A stretch of 64,000 nucleotides of DNA, taken from positions 668,369 to 732,368 of the forward strand of contig NZ_KV917376.1 in NCBI RefSeq assembly GCF_002019695.1, written 5' to 3'. The notes beneath the pieces were generated by a model. It worked only from the letters and a program-made list of their open reading frames with translations. It did no database searches and was not told the origin of the DNA. Positions 62,968 to 64,000 of this stretch are shown here, in pieces. Both the position numbers and the translations under genes were made by a program. This DNA comes from Evansella clarkii. Lineage in GTDB: Bacteria > Bacillota > Bacilli > Bacillales > Salisediminibacteriaceae. Each line of letters begins with the position of its first letter. Position 1 is the first letter of the stretch.

Positions 62968-63132
62968 TTAACCGTTCGTATCATTGTCGTTCAGGCCATC
63001 CAGACTGTTATTATCCTCCTCATTGATTTCGATATTCACGTCTCTGTGGTCTTCTTCCACGTCCGTTTCCGTGCCGCAGGCTGCCACGACTAACAGACCC
63101 GATATAGACAATGCAGTAAGTAACTTTTTCAT
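62968..63132 (-). CDS. Small acidic lipoprotein
   Basis: A 54-residue lipoprotein: signal MKKLLTALSISGLLVV with lipobox VAAC (Cys about 19) and a short Asp/Glu/Asn-rich exterior. ATG 63132 follows TTAGGAGGTTTTGCG; the frame upstream is not coding. No function assigned. Confidence 0.8.
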   Translation of the reverse strand: MKKLLTALSISGLLVVAACGTETDVEEDHRDVNIEINEEDNNSLDGLNDNDTNG

Positions 63133-63280
63133 CGCAAAACCTCCTAAGTGAATGAATAAAAATATTAGATAATTAGTTCCTCTGTTAGTACTTATAACTT
63201 TTTTCCATACATTTGAAACATCGGTTTTGATGAAGGGCAGTGGATCCAGCGTGAAACAATCGCTGTGAAACAAGATTTTT

Positions 63281-63303
63281 CGGGTGGTGACAGGCACCAC
63301 CCG
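63281..63303. repeat. REP-like GGTGGTGACAGGCACC element
   Basis: CGGGTGGT-gacaggc-ACCACCCG, followed by a second ACCACCCG. Similar elements are dispersed in Bacillaceae genomes. No ORF. Confidence 0.6.
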
Positions 63304-63413
63304 AACCACCCGAATAGTCCTAAAGTATTATAGGAAATATCACTTAGGGGTAATTGAATTTTGCAGGAGGAAGCAGGAGAATAATACTTAACTTTACTTT
63401 TCGGTAAAGTTCG

Positions 63414-63469
63414 AAATCCCGGTATTGGTTAGTGGGCAGCCATTTGACCAGTCCGGGATTTTGTTTTTT
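63414..63469 (+). terminator. Leader terminator upstream of the last gene
   Basis: AAATCCCGG (63414-63422) pairs with CCGGGATTT (63453-63461) around a 30-base loop, then seven T. It lies 57 bases before the last gene, with no plus-strand gene upstream, so it may be an attenuator or end a small RNA. A small stem ACTTTAC/GTAAAGT (63391-63410) precedes it. Confidence 0.65.
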
Positions 63470-63525
63470 TCAGGAGAGCTTAGTATAATTTAAGTGCAGA
63501 AAATTCAGATAACAGAGGTGCCATT

Positions 63526-64000
63526 ATGAATACTATCAGGAGAGAACAAAAAGCGGGAATATATATGGGATTCCTTTCTGCTGCGGGCTGGATACTCGTG
63601 CTAATATGCATGTTTTTTCTGACTCCGCCTGAACATTACCTGCTGTATTTTATGCTCGTGATCTTTCTTGGCTTTACGGAGTATTTTCCCCTTCCCGTAT
63701 GGAAAGGAAGCAGCTCTTTAAGCTTCCCGATTATTTTTTCACTGGATCTGGTTTTTGGTTTCCCGGCCATTATCTTCAGCTATGCTCTGGTAGTTATGAC
63801 TGTGAATCTCCTTCACAGGCGGCCTTTAAGAATTATATTGTTTAATCCGGCACAGCTTGTAATCAGTTACGCTGCGGCAAAAGGAGCTGCGGTATTATTT
63901 TTCAGCGGAGGTTTTTTTGCGGATCATTTGGTTCCAATGAGTGAACTGGCAGTGTTAATCGTTTTATTTTATCTGATTAACAATTTTCTCGTGGATATCG
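63526..64000 (+). CDS. Polytopic membrane protein, cut by the window end
   Basis: AGAGGTGCCATT precedes ATG 63526. The 158 visible residues contain about five membrane helices (MGFLSAAGWILVLICMFFLT, LLYFMLVIFLGFTEYFPL, FPIIFSLDLVFGFPAIIF and more). This kind of N-terminal sensor region is often followed by HD-GYP or GGDEF domains in Bacilli, but nothing beyond 64000 can be seen. Confidence 0.8.
   Translation, partial: MNTIRREQKAGIYMGFLSAAGWILVLICMFFLTPPEHYLLYFMLVIFLGFTEYFPLPVWKGSSSLSFPIIFSLDLVFGFPAIIFSYALVVMTVNLLHRRPLRIILFNPAQLVISYAAAKGAAVLFFSGGFFADHLVPMSELAVLIVLFYLINNFLVDI

Noticed and set aside
63391-63470. c-di-GMP riboswitch before the last gene
   Set aside because: The GEMM consensus pieces are absent. 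Only a simple terminator-like stem is seen.

Overview
The window looks like a chromosomal accessory region of a low-GC, Gram-positive, spore-forming Bacillaceae, possibly a halo- or alkaliphile. The evidence is AT-rich sequence, AGGAGG-type ribosome binding sites, Bacillus-type families (HelD, YmaF, DUF4181, DUF4179 anti-sigma, a CdaR/GlcD/GlcF set), a lipobox lipoprotein with a very acidic linker, and many rho-independent terminators. No rRNA, tRNA or CRISPR array was seen. Decay is common: at least a dozen genes are frameshifted, truncated or reduced to fragments. Some single-base frameshifts in A-runs could be sequence errors.

Layout. 0-4 kb: an IS110-family element, then small single genes on the minus strand (small membrane protein, DUF5946, alpha/beta hydrolase). 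4.2-10.8 kb: a frameshifted helD, MerR and hydrolase genes, and a PadR-controlled membrane operon with a 30-bp dyad operator. 11-17 kb: an intact-length IS3 element inserted in the loop of a terminator, a decayed second IS110 element, a LysR gene, an MFS remnant, a VOC protein and a quinone-type oxidoreductase. 17-20 kb: more minus-strand single genes (hydrolase remnant, HD, HAD, GNAT). They share with the 2 kb region a repeat that folds into a hairpin with compensatory changes. 20-24 kb: lipoprotein, an RpoA-CTD-like protein and an isolated phage-type replication module (initiator, G39P-like loader, truncated DnaB). 24.3-36.6 kb: a defence island. It holds an RNase H / RnlA / RnlB operon, a nuclease-helicase broken in its Walker A motif, a membrane-anchored Mrr nuclease, a TM2-TerB / BrxD-like ATPase / BrxHI-like helicase operon, an Mrr remnant and a PD-(D/E)XK protein. 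36.7-44 kb: DJ-1/PfpI protein, ECF sigma/anti-sigma pair with a duplicated 3' fragment, small membrane proteins, a decayed RsbR paralogue and tandem DUF4181 genes. 44-54 kb: MFS plus MdaB-type reductase opposite a LysR gene, VOC protein, an ABC exporter with its PadR regulator, and a thioesterase behind a cobalamin riboswitch. 54-64 kb: small proteins, YmaF, repeated fragments of glcF, a nucleotidyltransferase, glycolate oxidase (glcD, glcF) with a CdaR-type regulator and a 21-bp tandem repeat between them, a small lipoprotein and the start of a polytopic membrane protein.

Best candidates for something new: (1) the RNase H-RnlA-RnlB operon. E. coli RnlA is known to depend on host RNase HI, and here an RNase HI with a hybrid-binding domain sits one base upstream of the toxin. 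(2) The TM2-TerB / BrxD-like / BrxHI-like three-gene operon, which lacks the core BREX genes. (3) The covarying hairpin repeat that follows single accessory genes, like a cassette boundary.
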